Positions 41,986 to 52,398 of a stretch of DNA of 64,000 nt are shown piece by piece; within the stretch, counting starts at the first letter, position 1, and each line of letters starts with the position of its first letter. Position numbers and translations under genes: made by a program. Source of the DNA: Cytobacillus gottheilii (GTDB lineage Bacteria; Bacillota; Bacilli; Bacillales; Cytobacillaceae); the NCBI RefSeq assembly GCF_001636345.1, contig NZ_KV440945.1, positions 2,333,631-2,397,630 of the forward strand, in the 5' to 3' direction. Below the pieces are notes generated by a model. It was not told the origin of the DNA. It worked only from the letters and a program-made list of their open reading frames with translations, and did not search any database.

Positions 41986-43422
41986 GTGATAAAAGTGACA
42001 AATGAAACGAAAACCGATCGTTTGCTGGAGCAAATTGCTGATTATGTGATTGATAAAGAGATTACGAGTGAAGAAGCTTACCAGACGGCACATTATGTGT
42101 TGCTTGATACATTGGGCTGCGGAATCCTTGCTCTCAATTATCAGGAGTGCACGAAACTTCTGGGGCCAGTCGTACCGGGGACAGTTGTTCCGAATGGCAC
42201 AAGAGTACCGGGAACTTCATATGTACTAGATCCCGTTAGTGGTGCGTTTAATATTGGCTGTATGATCAGATGGCTGGACTATAACGATACATGGCTTGCG
42301 GCAGAGTGGGGACATCCATCCGATAACCTAGGAGGCATACTTGCTGTTGCCGATTATTTGAGCAGAGTTAATATCTCAGAAGGAAAAGAGCCATTTACCG
42401 TTCAAGATGTATTAGAAATGATGATCAAAGCACATGAAATCCAAGGTGTTCTTGCTCTGGAAAATAGTTTGAATCGCGTCGGACTTGATCATGTTCTATT
42501 CGTGAAAATTGCTACAACGGCTGTTGCTGCGAAAATGATTGGCTGTACAAGACAGGAGATTATCAACGCGCTATCAAATGCCTGGATTGATAACTCTGCT
42601 CTTAGAACCTATCGTCATGCACCAAATACGGGATCAAGAAAATCATGGGCTGCAGGAGATGCAACAAGCCGGGGCGTTCATTTTGCTCTTATGGCGAAAA
42701 AAGGTGAAATGGGCTATCCATCGGCATTATCCGCACCAGGCTGGGGGTTCCAAGATGTTCTTTTTAACACGAAAGAATTAACACTTGCCCGTGAGCTGGA
42801 GTCCTATGTAATGGAGCATGTATTGTTTAAGGTTTCATTCCCGGCAGAATTCCATGCGCAAACAGCTGCAGAATGTGCAGTGAAGCTGCATCCGCTTGTG
42901 AAGGATCGTTTAGACGAAATTGATAAGATCGATATTATTACACATGAATCAGCAATCCGCATTATTGATAAAAAAGGACCGCTTTATAATCCTGCTGACC
43001 GTGATCACTGTCTGCAATATATTACGGCAATCGGCTTGTTAAAAGGACATATTACCGCAGAATATTACGAAGATGCGACAGCCGCTGAGCCTGAGGTTGA
43101 TCAGCTTAGAGACAAAATGGTTGTCACAGAGGATAAGCAATTCAGTGTTGATTACTTAGATCCGAACAAGCGCTCAATCGCTAATTCGGTGCAGGTTCAC
43201 TTTAAAGATGGAACTGCGACAGAAAAACTGACTAGTGAATATCCATTAGGACATCGTTTCCGCAGAGAGGAAGCACTTCCAAAGGTCATTCAAAAGTTCA
43301 CTGACAATTTAAAGTCTTATTACAGTGAAGAGCAGCAGGAAAAGATTGAAAAGGCGTGTTTTGACAAGTCATCTCTTGCAAAAATGACCGTCAATGAATT
43401 TGTTGAGCTATTTGTCCGATAA
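41986..43422 (+). CDS. mmgE: 2-methylcitrate dehydratase (MmgE/PrpD)
   Basis: A 478-residue MmgE/PrpD-family protein: [39 protein letters not shown] and [17 protein letters not shown] are diagnostic. It dehydrates 2-methylcitrate to methylaconitate. The start is GTG with AAAGGAAAG before it. It lies between mmgD and mmgF in the B. subtilis order. Confidence 0.94.
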   Translation: MIKVTNETKTDRLLEQIADYVIDKEITSEEAYQTAHYVLLDTLGCGILALNYQECTKLLGPVVPGTVVPNGTRVPGTSYVLDPVSGAFNIGCMIRWLDYNDTWLAAEWGHPSDNLGGILAVADYLSRVNISEGKEPFTVQDVLEMMIKAHEIQGVLALENSLNRVGLDHVLFVKIATTAVAAKMIGCTRQEIINALSNAWIDNSALRTYRHAPNTGSRKSWAAGDATSRGVHFALMAKKGEMGYPSALSAPGWGFQDVLFNTKELTLARELESYVMEHVLFKVSFPAEFHAQTAAECAVKLHPLVKDRLDEIDKIDIITHESAIRIIDKKGPLYNPADRDHCLQYITAIGLLKGHITAEYYEDATAAEPEVDQLRDKMVVTEDKQFSVDYLDPNKRSIANSVQVHFKDGTATEKLTSEYPLGHRFRREEALPKVIQKFTDNLKSYYSEEQQEKIEKACFDKSSLAKMTVNEFVELFVR

Positions 43423-43473
43423 AATAAATTGATGAGAGATTGAAAGAAAAATAGTGTAAAAGGAGGACAGAAC

Positions 43474-44382
43474 ATGGCGTGGATTGTAGATCAGCCTTTA
43501 ACACAAGCAGAGCTGGCGGATGCTTTTCGCAAGCTTGTTGACAACGCAAATATCGTGCAAATTCCCGGTGCACATGATGCAATGGCTGCGTTAATTGCAA
43601 AAAATACTGGATTTAATGCTCTTTACTTATCTGGAGCAGCCTATACCGCGAGTAAAGGACTGCCCGATTTAGGAATTGTCACTTCTACTGAAGTAGCGGA
43701 CAGAGCAAGAGATATTATACGGGCAACAAATCTGCCGTTGCTAGTAGATATCGACACTGGGTTTGGCGGCGTTTTAAATACAGCTAGAACGGCAAGAGAA
43801 ATGGCAGAATCCCATGTCGCTGCTGTGCAAATAGAAGATCAGCAGCTCCCTAAGAAGTGCGGACATCTTAATGGAAAACAATTGACAACAACAGAGGAAA
43901 TGGTGCAAAAGATCAAAGTGATTAAGGAAACAGCACCAACCCTTTATGTGGTTGCCAGAACAGATGCACGCGGTGTGGAGGGAATGGCTGCCGCATTGGA
44001 GCGTGCAAAAGCATATGCAGAGGCAGGAGCAGATGCTATTTTTCCAGAAGCCTTGCAATCAGAAGAAGAGTTTAGACAGTTTGCGGCACAGCTGTCAGTA
44101 CCGCTGCTTGCCAATATGACCGAATTTGGAAAAACACCATATTATTCAGCAGAAGAATTTGCACAGATGGGCTATAAAATGGTGATTTACCCTGTTACCT
44201 CTTTACGGGTGGCAGCTAAAGCATACGAGAGTGTTTTTTCCCTTATAAAAAATACCGGAAGTCAGAAAGAAGCTCTCGAAAATATGCAGACTCGAAGCGA
44301 ATTATATGAGACGATTTCTTATTATAAATTTGAAGAGATGGACAATAAAATGGCCAAAACAGTTTTAAATAAAGGACAGTAA
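43474..44382 (+). CDS. mmgF: methylisocitrate lyase
   Basis: A 302-residue PEP-mutase/isocitrate-lyase superfamily enzyme that cleaves 2-methylisocitrate to pyruvate and succinate. LVDIDTGFGG, VQIEDQQLPKKCGHLNGK (with the catalytic Cys of the KKCGH motif) and VVARTDARGVEGM are all present. AAAGGAGGACAG precedes the ATG. Confidence 0.95.
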   Translation: MAWIVDQPLTQAELADAFRKLVDNANIVQIPGAHDAMAALIAKNTGFNALYLSGAAYTASKGLPDLGIVTSTEVADRARDIIRATNLPLLVDIDTGFGGVLNTARTAREMAESHVAAVQIEDQQLPKKCGHLNGKQLTTTEEMVQKIKVIKETAPTLYVVARTDARGVEGMAAALERAKAYAEAGADAIFPEALQSEEEFRQFAAQLSVPLLANMTEFGKTPYYSAEEFAQMGYKMVIYPVTSLRVAAKAYESVFSLIKNTGSQKEALENMQTRSELYETISYYKFEEMDNKMAKTVLNKGQ

Positions 44383-44470
44383 CATAGTCTTGAAATGAAT
44401 AAGAGGAGAAATGAGAATACCTTTTCAGCGGTTTTTCTCATCTCTCTTTCCTGATGGGAGGTTCATGAGG

Positions 44471-46162
44471 ATGGAGAAAGCAAATACGATGTCACAAAAT
44501 CCTTATCTTTTTTACGACAGCATTACTGCTCCTTTCACCCCAGAAGACTTTACAGATGACGATGTTTTAATTGCAAAAACGGCAGAGCTTTTTGTAAAAA
44601 CTGAAGTGAAGCCTAAATTGGGTGATATTGAAAAACAGCAGCATGCTGAAGTAGTGAATTTATTCCGTAAGGCCGGTGAACTTGGTTTATTAAGTATTGA
44701 AATCCCTGAAGATTATGGCGGCTTTCAATTAGATAAAAGTATTTCTGGCGTTGTCGCTGAAAAGCTGGGATGGGCAGGATCATTCAGTGTTTCGTTTAAC
44801 ATTCATGCCGGTGTTGGCACACTGCCTTATATATACTATGGAACTGAGGAGCAAAAGCAAAAGTATTTGCTAAAACTCGGTTCAGGTGAATGGATTGGCG
44901 CATATGCACTGACAGAATCAAATGCAGGCTCTGATGCTTTAAACGCTAAAACAACAGCAAAACAGTTAGACGACGGCAGCTGGGTTATTAATGGGGAAAA
45001 ACAATGGATTACAAATGCCAATGTTGCAGATGTTTTTCTCGTATTTGCGAAATCCGATCAAGGCATGACCGCATTTATTGTCGACAGAGATTTTAAAGGC
45101 GTTTCGATTGGTGCTGAAGAAGAAAAGATGGGAATCAAAGGATCTTCTACAGCTACCTTGATTTTGGCAGATTGTCCTGTTCCTTCTGAAAATGTACTCG
45201 GCGATATAGGTAAAGGTCATCTTGTAGCATTAAACATTCTGAATTTAGCACGCTTAAAACTGTCCTTTGCCAACATTGGGACAGCAAAACAAGCACTTCA
45301 GCTGGCCATTCATTATGCGGAGGAGCGGCAGCAGTTTGGGAAGAGCATTAGCGAGTTTCATATGATCCAAGAAAAACTGGCCAATATGGCGCTTGCTATT
45401 TTTGGTGCAGAAAGTATTTCATATCGGACAGCAGGCTATATTGATGAAGTTTTAAATAGCAAAGATTCAACTGAAGGCTTTAATTCGCTTGTTTCTGCTT
45501 TTGCACTAGAGGCTTCGATCTGTAAAGTGTTTGGTTCTGAGGCATTGGCTAGTAACGTGGATGAAGCTGTCCAGATACATGGCGGCAATGGCTATATGAA
45601 AGACTATACGGTTGAAGCACTTTATCGTGATGCAAGAATTAGCCGCATTTTTGAAGGTACGAATGAAATCAACAGGCTAACCATTGCGAAGAATGCATTA
45701 AAAAGAACTTCTTTGCCGAGCTCTATTAAAGATTTAAATAAGAAAGAGCAATTGACTCGACAAGAAGGTTATTTAGTCGGCGCTGCTGAATTATTCGACA
45801 AAATTTTGAAAGCGCTTACCCAGAAACGTCAGCCTAAAAATATTGAACAAGAGCTGATGAGAATACTGGCTGATGTGACAAGTGAACTATATGTGATGGA
45901 TTCTTGCTATAAAAGAAGTCTTAAACATCCAGATCATGAAGTTATACAGCTATTATCAGAAACGATTTGTGAAGAAGGCTTTTATAAAATTGCTTCTGGT
46001 GCAGCAGTGATGATTGCCTGTTTATATGAAAATGAGATGGAGAGAGAAGAAAAATTGAATGAAGTCTCATCCATTTATGTGCCAATCAGAAGCCAAACGC
46101 TAATAAAGAAAAGAAAAATCGCTCAAGCAATCCTGCAAAAGGGTCAATATTTTACCGTATAG
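44471..46162 (+). CDS. acyl-CoA dehydrogenase (FadE/AcdA-like)
   Basis: A 563-residue flavoprotein dehydrogenase. GAYALTESNAGSDALNAKTTA and WITNANVADVFLVFAKSD form the middle domain; YAEERQQFGKSISEFHMIQEKLA, QIHGGNGYMKDYTVEALYRDARI and IFEGTNEINRLTIAKNAL hold the flavin and catalytic Glu region. A C-terminal extension follows, as in Bacillus FadE/AcdA. ATG 44471 has GGGAGG nine bases upstream; an upstream ATG (44411) is too close to its ribosome site. Context suggests a branched-chain or isobutyryl-type substrate. Confidence 0.85.
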   Translation: MEKANTMSQNPYLFYDSITAPFTPEDFTDDDVLIAKTAELFVKTEVKPKLGDIEKQQHAEVVNLFRKAGELGLLSIEIPEDYGGFQLDKSISGVVAEKLGWAGSFSVSFNIHAGVGTLPYIYYGTEEQKQKYLLKLGSGEWIGAYALTESNAGSDALNAKTTAKQLDDGSWVINGEKQWITNANVADVFLVFAKSDQGMTAFIVDRDFKGVSIGAEEEKMGIKGSSTATLILADCPVPSENVLGDIGKGHLVALNILNLARLKLSFANIGTAKQALQLAIHYAEERQQFGKSISEFHMIQEKLANMALAIFGAESISYRTAGYIDEVLNSKDSTEGFNSLVSAFALEASICKVFGSEALASNVDEAVQIHGGNGYMKDYTVEALYRDARISRIFEGTNEINRLTIAKNALKRTSLPSSIKDLNKKEQLTRQEGYLVGAAELFDKILKALTQKRQPKNIEQELMRILADVTSELYVMDSCYKRSLKHPDHEVIQLLSETICEEGFYKIASGAAVMIACLYENEMEREEKLNEVSSIYVPIRSQTLIKKRKIAQAILQKGQYFTV

Positions 46163-46219
46163 TAAACTAGCAGCTTAACATTCATAGCTTCTAAGCTTTT
46201 TAAGGATGGAGGTTTTTAT

Positions 46220-47125
46220 ATGAAAAAAATAGGATTTATTGGATTGGGAAATATGGGTCTGCCGATGAGTGCCAATTTATTAAAGGCTGGCTATATCGTA
46301 TATGGTTCTGATATTAACGAAAAAGCAGAAGAAGCTTTTCAAAAGCTTGGCGGCAAGATTGGTACACCAGCTGAAGAATTGACAGGAATTTGTGAAGTCA
46401 TCTTTACTAGTCTTCCTTCAAATAAGGCTGCTGAGTCCGTGTATTTTGGCAAACATGGACTTATTGAACAGAGCTCAAATAAATGTATTTTAATTGATAC
46501 AAGTACAATTTCACCGGAGCTTCATCAAAAAATAGAAAAGGCCATAAAAGAGAATGGCGGCCAATTTATAGCTGCACCAGTGAGCGGAGGGGTCGTCGGT
46601 GCTGTCAATAAGACACTAACTTTTATGGCAGGCGGTTCAAAGACGGTGTTCGACCAGGCATTGCCTGTCATGGAAGCAATGGGAGAAAATATTTTTCATA
46701 TTAGTGAAAAAGTAGATAGTGGAACCATCACAAAGCTGATGAACAATTTGCTGATTGGCTATTACACTTGGGGTGTGGCAGAAGCGTTAACGCTTGCTGA
46801 GAAAAGCGGACTAGATTTAGGACAGCTTTTTGAAGTATTAAATGTAAGTTATGGCCAGAGCCGTATATACGAACGAAATTACGAATCTTTTATTGCTAAG
46901 GATGATTATAATCCTGGCTTTACTCTAAAACTGCTGATTAAGGATTTACAATTTGCGATGGAGCTTTCTGAGCAGCAGCAAGTCGAACTGCCAATTTCTA
47001 AAACGCTGCTGGCAAACTATCAAAAAGCAGATGCTGAGGGGTATGGAGATCTTGATATGTCCATTGTTTATAAAATGATTCAGGATCGCAATAATACAAA
47101 CAAAGAGGAGGAACGGCTCGTATGA
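46220..47125 (+). CDS. mmsB: 3-hydroxyisobutyrate dehydrogenase
   Basis: A 301-residue beta-hydroxyacid dehydrogenase: N-terminal [21 protein letters not shown], substrate loop [21 protein letters not shown] and catalytic Lys in [11 protein letters not shown]. With mmsA directly downstream it converts 3-hydroxyisobutyrate to methylmalonate semialdehyde. GGATGGAGG precedes the start; ATGA overlap with mmsA. Confidence 0.9.
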   Translation: MKKIGFIGLGNMGLPMSANLLKAGYIVYGSDINEKAEEAFQKLGGKIGTPAEELTGICEVIFTSLPSNKAAESVYFGKHGLIEQSSNKCILIDTSTISPELHQKIEKAIKENGGQFIAAPVSGGVVGAVNKTLTFMAGGSKTVFDQALPVMEAMGENIFHISEKVDSGTITKLMNNLLIGYYTWGVAEALTLAEKSGLDLGQLFEVLNVSYGQSRIYERNYESFIAKDDYNPGFTLKLLIKDLQFAMELSEQQQVELPISKTLLANYQKADAEGYGDLDMSIVYKMIQDRNNTNKEEERLV

Positions 47126-48579
47126 TTCATACAGATGTTAAAAAAATGAAAAATCATATTAATGGAGAATGGGTAGAGTCTTTAGGTGAAGCAACAGAAT
47201 CTGTGCCCAATCCGGCTACTGGTAAAATTATTGCGTATGTGCCACTTTCAACGGAGGAAGATGTAAATCGTGCCGTGGAAGCAGCTCAAGCTGCTTATAC
47301 CTCTTGGTCAAAGGTGCCCGTTCCGAATCGAGCTCGCTATTTATATAAATATTTGGAGCTGCTGCAAACACATAAAGAGGAGCTTGCACAGATTATTACC
47401 GCTGAAAATGGAAAAACACTCAAGGATGCAAGAGGAGAAGTTCAGCGCGGCATTGAAGTGGTAGAGCTTGCTGTCTCTGCACCTAATCTGATGATGGGAG
47501 ATGCACTTCCGAACATTGCAGAAGGAATTGATGGCTCGATTTGGCGCTACCCGCTTGGTGTTGTCGCAGGAATCACGCCTTTTAATTTCCCGATGATGGT
47601 GCCATTATGGATGTACCCGCTTGCGATCGCGTGCGGAAATACATTTGTCTTAAAAGTATCAGAGCGTACACCGATTCTTGCTGAAAGATTAGTAGATTTA
47701 TTTTATGCATCCGGCTTCCCAAAGGGCGTCTTAAATTTAGTTCATGGCGGTAAAGACGTGGTCAACGGCATACTGGACCATCCGCAAATTGCGGCGGTTT
47801 CATTTGTCGGCTCTGAACCTGTTGCAAAATATGTGTATGAAAAAGGATCAGCGAATGGAAAGAGAGTGCAGGCATTGGCAGGTGCTAAAAACCATGGCGT
47901 GGTTTTAGGTGACTGCAACCTGGAGAAAACCGTTCAAGGTGTGATTGGTGCAGCATTCGGCAGCAGCGGTGAACGCTGTATGGCATGTTCTGTTGTCGCG
48001 GTCACCGAGGATATTGCGGATGAATTTGTTGCTCTACTAACAGAAGAAACACGGAAATTAACAGCAGGAGAAGGGACAAATGAGGAGCATTTTGTTGGCC
48101 CTCTTATTCGCGAATCGCATAAAGAACGAGTTTTAAGCTATATTTATAGCGGAGTATCCGAAGGAGCTAAGCTTCTAGTCGATGGCAGGGAAGACAGCAA
48201 AAAAGAAGAAGGCTATTATGTTGGTGCAACGCTATTTGATCATGTCACAAAAGATATGAAAATATGGCAGGATGAAATTTTTGCTCCTGTGTTAAGCATT
48301 GTCAGAATAAAAGATTTACAAGAAGGAATAGAACTGACAAATCAATCAAAGTTTGCAAATGGTGCAGTTATTTATACTTCAAGCGGAAAAAGTGCACAAA
48401 TCTTCCGCAACTCTATCGATGCCGGCATGATCGGTGTTAACGTCAATGTACCAGCACCTATGGCCTTTTTCTCATTTGCAGGCAACAAGGCATCTTTCTA
48501 TGGAGATCTAGGTACAAACGGCAAGGATGGAGTACAGTTTTATACGAGAAAAAAAGTGGTTACGGAGCGGTGGTTTTAA
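47122..48579 (+). CDS. mmsA: CoA-acylating methylmalonate-semialdehyde dehydrogenase
   Basis: A 485-residue aldehyde-dehydrogenase-fold enzyme releasing propionyl-CoA and CO2. [31 protein letters not shown] and the catalytic Cys in [14 protein letters not shown], plus [15 protein letters not shown], identify the MmsA/IolA group. It links valine breakdown to the methylcitrate genes just upstream. Confidence 0.93.
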   Translation: MIHTDVKKMKNHINGEWVESLGEATESVPNPATGKIIAYVPLSTEEDVNRAVEAAQAAYTSWSKVPVPNRARYLYKYLELLQTHKEELAQIITAENGKTLKDARGEVQRGIEVVELAVSAPNLMMGDALPNIAEGIDGSIWRYPLGVVAGITPFNFPMMVPLWMYPLAIACGNTFVLKVSERTPILAERLVDLFYASGFPKGVLNLVHGGKDVVNGILDHPQIAAVSFVGSEPVAKYVYEKGSANGKRVQALAGAKNHGVVLGDCNLEKTVQGVIGAAFGSSGERCMACSVVAVTEDIADEFVALLTEETRKLTAGEGTNEEHFVGPLIRESHKERVLSYIYSGVSEGAKLLVDGREDSKKEEGYYVGATLFDHVTKDMKIWQDEIFAPVLSIVRIKDLQEGIELTNQSKFANGAVIYTSSGKSAQIFRNSIDAGMIGVNVNVPAPMAFFSFAGNKASFYGDLGTNGKDGVQFYTRKKVVTERWF

Positions 48580-48608
48580 TAGCAGTCAAATTGAACCTGT
48601 AATAATCA

Positions 48609-48645
48609 TAAATTCCCCTGGACTTTTTCAGGGGAATTTATTGCT
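48609..48645 (+). terminator. hairpin after mmsA
   Basis: AAATTCCCCTG and CAGGGGAATTT form an 11-bp stem; the T tract is weak, so termination may be partial and the next gene may be partly read through. Confidence 0.55.
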
Positions 48646-48780
48646 AAGACTTATTGTTAATAAAATATGAACATATGGTTTCGAAGAGAGTCATCAGTTA
48701 TGAAGCATGTTAAGATGAAACCAGGCTGAACATCCATAGAACAATGAAAACATGTAAAGCATTATATGAGGAGGATTCCA

Positions 48781-49815
48781 ATGACAGACGTTGTAATTGC
48801 GGAAGTGAAGGGAAATGGCGTAGCAACTTTAACACTCAACCGTCCTAAAGCCATTAATTCGCTTTCCTGTGAAATGATTTCGATCATAAGTGAGAAATTA
48901 ACAAAGTGGCAATCGGATGACTCAATCAAAGTAATTGTCATGAAAGGGGAAGGAGCGAAAGGTTTTTGTGCGGGAGGGGATATTAAGACTCTAAATGAAG
49001 CACAATCAAGTGAAATCGCTTTTGAACGTGCATGCCACTTTTTTGAATTGGAGTATATGCTTGATCTCTTTATCTATGAATTTGAAAAACCGATTATAGC
49101 GATATTAGACGGCATTGTGATGGGCGGCGGTGTAGGGCTTTCTAGTGGGGCTTCACATCGTATTGTGACGGAACGGACAAAATGGGCTATGCCTGAGATG
49201 AATATTGGCTTTTTCCCTGACGTTGCTGCCGCCTATTTTCTAAATAAAGCGCCAGGTCAGATCGGGGCATATCTTGCTTTAACAGGCTCAACGATTAATG
49301 GCGCTGATGTATTACATATTCATGCAGGTGAAGAATATATATCCAGTGATGACATTCCTCTATTTTTACAGGAAATTGAAGCATTTGAATGGGAGGAAGC
49401 ATCTCAAGTTGGAGAGATGATCAAGAAATACAGCAAGACACCTGCAGAAAGAAGCCTTCTGAAAGAAATGGAAGAAGAGATTAATTCTCATTTCCGCTAT
49501 GACACTGTTGAAGAGATCATATCTTCATTAGAAAATGCCTCTAGTGAATTTGCGGCAGATACGTTAAAGTTACTAATGTCGAAGTCACCTGTATCATTAA
49601 AGGTGAGCTTAAAGCAATTAAGAGATGGCAAAGTAAAAACAGTCCGGGAATGTTTTGAAACAGATTATGTACTGGCATTAAACTTTTTAAAGCATCGTGA
49701 TTTTTATGAAGGAATCCGTTCGGTAATGATTGATAAGGATCGTAATCCTCAATATCAGTATAAGAAGCTGGAAGATGTTTCAGAGCAATTCGTTAAGAGT
49801 TTCTTTACCCTATAG
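48781..49815 (+). CDS. 3-hydroxyisobutyryl-CoA hydrolase (enoyl-CoA hydratase family)
   Basis: A 344-residue crotonase-fold enzyme of the HIBYL-CoA hydrolase subgroup: TLNRPKAINSLSCEM, KGFCAGGDIK, MGGGVGLSSGASHRIVTERTKWAMPEMNIGFFPDVAAAYFL. The longer C-terminus and the Glu/Asp residues of MPEMNIGFFPD fit the hydrolase rather than a hydratase. It would supply free 3-hydroxyisobutyrate to MmsB. GAGGAGG precedes ATG 48781. No own regulator seen. Confidence 0.85.
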   Translation: MTDVVIAEVKGNGVATLTLNRPKAINSLSCEMISIISEKLTKWQSDDSIKVIVMKGEGAKGFCAGGDIKTLNEAQSSEIAFERACHFFELEYMLDLFIYEFEKPIIAILDGIVMGGGVGLSSGASHRIVTERTKWAMPEMNIGFFPDVAAAYFLNKAPGQIGAYLALTGSTINGADVLHIHAGEEYISSDDIPLFLQEIEAFEWEEASQVGEMIKKYSKTPAERSLLKEMEEEINSHFRYDTVEEIISSLENASSEFAADTLKLLMSKSPVSLKVSLKQLRDGKVKTVRECFETDYVLALNFLKHRDFYEGIRSVMIDKDRNPQYQYKKLEDVSEQFVKSFFTL

Positions 49816-49825
49816 ATAAATAATA

Positions 49826-49860
49826 AAGTGGCGTCCAAATGGAACGCCACTATCCTTTTA
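49826..49860. terminator. bidirectional terminator, hydrolase gene / nrdG
   Basis: AGTGGCGT and ACGCCACT enclose a short loop, with A/T runs on both sides, between two convergent genes. Confidence 0.8.
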
Positions 49861-50307
49861 TTATGTTAAGTAATGGATCGTTTGGTTTGCACTCCCTCTA
49901 AATGGAAGTGTGGAGTCTTTCTGTCCGATAATAAATCGGCCATCGACCAATACATCACAATAGGACAATAATTCCTGCTGGTCGCTGCTTCCTTTTTCCT
50001 GAATCTCAGCAAGTGTATAGCCAGTATATGCCCAAATATGCTTACCAAGACTTTTAAGTGTTTTCGCTACAAGCTTAACTTCTTTAGCCTGAAAAAAAGG
50101 ATCACCACCGCTTAATGTGATATCTGTTAACGGATTCATTGCTTCCTGGACAACTTCTTCAACATTCATATCTGTTCCGTTTTGCATATGCCAGCTGCTG
50201 GGATTATGACAGCCAGGGCATTGATGGGGACATCCAGCAAAGAAAATGATGGTCCGCAGCCCTTCACCATCCACGACTGAATCATGCAAAATATTCATCA
50301 CCTTCAT
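49861..50307 (-). CDS. nrdG: anaerobic RNR-activating radical-SAM protein
   Basis: A 148-residue activase that installs the glycyl radical on NrdD. The iron-sulfur motif is AGCPHQCPGCHNPSSW (C-x3-C-x2-C), followed by the SAM-binding LSGGDPFFQAKEV. It overlaps nrdD by four bases. Works only without oxygen, so the organism can grow anaerobically or microaerobically. Confidence 0.94.
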   Translation of the reverse strand: MKVMNILHDSVVDGEGLRTIIFFAGCPHQCPGCHNPSSWHMQNGTDMNVEEVVQEAMNPLTDITLSGGDPFFQAKEVKLVAKTLKSLGKHIWAYTGYTLAEIQEKGSSDQQELLSYCDVLVDGRFIIGQKDSTLPFRGSANQTIHYLT

Positions 50308-52196
50308 TTGTTTGCCCCGTGCTTCACTCGATCTCGTTCTTCTTCCATTTTTGCACTATTCCACTTGCTCATATCACCAACTAAATAACCAGTTATCCTG
50401 CGAATACGATGAAAGTCACCCTCATCAGTGCTTTTACAGCTCGGACATTCTTCATCAATTAACCCATTATATCCGCAGACTTTGCAATGATCCACTGGAT
50501 GATTAATGCTGCCATAACCGATATGATGTTCTGCCATCGCTTTCACAAGCCTATCTAAAGCAGTTACATTTCGCCTTACGTCACCATCAAGCTCAATATA
50601 AGAAATATGGCCAGCATTGCACAGTTCATGGAAGGGACCTTCTAACCTAATTTTATCGATTGCCCTGATAGAATAATGAACGGGAATATGAAAGGAATTG
50701 GTGTAATAGGCCCGGTCAGTTATATCTTTTATCTCGCCAAATAGAAGCTGATCCTGCTGTACAAATTTGCCGCTTAGCCCTTCAGCAGGTGTAGCAATTA
50801 AACTATAATTCATATCATATCTTTCGGCTGCATCATCCATCTTATTTCGCAAAAATTGAATAATTTCATAGCCAAGTTTCCAGCTTTCCTCGTCTTCACC
50901 ATGATGATTTCCTGTTAAAGCTTTTAAACATTCTGCCAAACCGATAAAACCGAGCGATAAAGTGCCTTGTTTCAAGATTACTTCTAATGTGTCATCTGGC
51001 TTCAATTGTTCGCCTCCAAGCCAAACACCTTGAGAATAGAGGAAAGTAAAATCCCTTGCCTGCTTTTTAGCCTGAAATAAATAACGATCGTAGAGCTGAC
51101 GGATGATTATTTCACTATATTCGTTTAATAAGTGATAAAACTCAGCAATGCTGCTGGAAGTGAGAGCAAGCTTGACTAGATTGACACTCGTAAAAGATAA
51201 GTTTCCTCTGCCGACACTGTTTTCCTCACCATGCCGATTGCTCATAACTCTCGTTCTGCAGCCCATATAGGAAACTTCCGATTCAGGAGTTCCGTTATAA
51301 TGGGCAAGATTGAACGGTGAATCAATAAAAGAAAAATTAGGGAATAAACGTTTTGCAGTTGTTTCTAAAGCCAATTGATATAAATCATAATTAGGATCAT
51401 CAGCAAAGTAATTAACGCCTTTTTTCATTTTAAACACTTGAATAGGGAAGATAGGTGTTTCGCCTTTTCCAAGGCCTGCCTGGGTGGCAAGCAGCAGATT
51501 TTTGATTAGCAATCGTCCTTCTTTTGATGTGTCTGTTCCATAATTAATTGAAGTAAAAGGAGTCTGACCGCCCCCGCGGCTATGCATGCTATTTAAATTA
51601 TGTATAAATGCTTCACACGCTTGATAAGTTGCCCGCTCCGTTTCAGCCCATGCCTGCTTGCTCTTTTCTTCATTTGTCCATTGCAGCGGATAGCTGTTTA
51701 AGCGTTTAAGTATTTTTAAATAGGTTCTTTTGACAAAAGGAGCCAGATCGAAATCAACGGCAGGAACGGACTGACCGCCATGCTGCATATTCTGATTGGA
51801 TTGGAAAACGATCGTGGCCAGTGCCATGGCACTCGTAATATCACTGGGTGTTCTCATAAAGCCATGGCCAGTATGAAAGCCAGTTTGCAAGAGCTTGCCG
51901 AGCGGTATTTGTGCACAGGTTGTTGTGCCGGTCGCATAATAATCAAGGTCGTGAGGGTAAATAAAGTTATCCTTCATTGCCTGTTTAGCTTCATCACTTA
52001 AAAGCTCTGTTTTTGTATAAAATTTAGATGCTTCGCTGGCAAACTTATTCATCATTCCACATGGACTTCGGCCATCCATGTTTGCATTTTCTTGTATTAA
52101 ATCTTGTTTTTTAGTAGTAACAATATCCTCAAAAGAAAGAGCCAATTGTTCATATTGTTCAAATGGGTCGGAATTCATCAAAATCGATTGTTTCAA
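50304..52196 (-). CDS. nrdD: class III anaerobic ribonucleotide reductase
   Basis: A glycyl-radical enzyme reducing ribonucleoside triphosphates. DGRSPCGMMNKFASE, GGQSVPAVDFDLAPFV, the zinc-binding pair CKVCGYNGLIDEECPSCKS and the radical Gly in RRITGYLVGDMSKWN are intact. I start it at TTG 52196, with GGAGGAGTAAAG before it, giving 630 residues and no N-terminal ATP-cone. The frame is open up to 52313, but that part would run through the NrdR boxes. Confidence 0.92.
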   Translation of the reverse strand: MKQSILMNSDPFEQYEQLALSFEDIVTTKKQDLIQENANMDGRSPCGMMNKFASEASKFYTKTELLSDEAKQAMKDNFIYPHDLDYYATGTTTCAQIPLGKLLQTGFHTGHGFMRTPSDITSAMALATIVFQSNQNMQHGGQSVPAVDFDLAPFVKRTYLKILKRLNSYPLQWTNEEKSKQAWAETERATYQACEAFIHNLNSMHSRGGGQTPFTSINYGTDTSKEGRLLIKNLLLATQAGLGKGETPIFPIQVFKMKKGVNYFADDPNYDLYQLALETTAKRLFPNFSFIDSPFNLAHYNGTPESEVSYMGCRTRVMSNRHGEENSVGRGNLSFTSVNLVKLALTSSSIAEFYHLLNEYSEIIIRQLYDRYLFQAKKQARDFTFLYSQGVWLGGEQLKPDDTLEVILKQGTLSLGFIGLAECLKALTGNHHGEDEESWKLGYEIIQFLRNKMDDAAERYDMNYSLIATPAEGLSGKFVQQDQLLFGEIKDITDRAYYTNSFHIPVHYSIRAIDKIRLEGPFHELCNAGHISYIELDGDVRRNVTALDRLVKAMAEHHIGYGSINHPVDHCKVCGYNGLIDEECPSCKSTDEGDFHRIRRITGYLVGDMSKWNSAKMEEERDRVKHGANK

Positions 52197-52211
52197 TTTC
52201 TTTACTCCTCC

Positions 52212-52259
52212 AATACTATATATGCTTTGGTTGTATTTATTTGAATCTATATATAGTAA
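52212..52259. promoter_or_regulatory. two NrdR boxes upstream of nrdD
   Basis: AATACTATATATGCTT (52212-52227) and AATCTATATATAGTAA (52244-52259) resemble the NrdR consensus (acaCtATATATaGtgt). Their starts are 32 bp apart, about three helical turns, as known for functional NrdR pairs. They lie just before the ribosome site of nrdD. Confidence 0.7.
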
Positions 52260-52351
52260 TATACCGTTTAATTCTAGCTGTGAATCGGTAAAGGTTAGAA
52301 CATTTTGTGACAATTACTATTTTTGGAGGAGAATATTTCAAGAATAAATTA

Positions 52352-52384
52352 AACAAAAAGATCCCTTATATTTAAGGAATCTTA
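52352..52384 (-). terminator. terminator of the diguanylate cyclase gene
   Basis: On the minus strand AAGATTCCTTA and TAAGGGATCTT form a stem followed by TTTTTGTTT. Confidence 0.75.
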
Positions 52385-52398
52385 ATAGAATCATTGCT

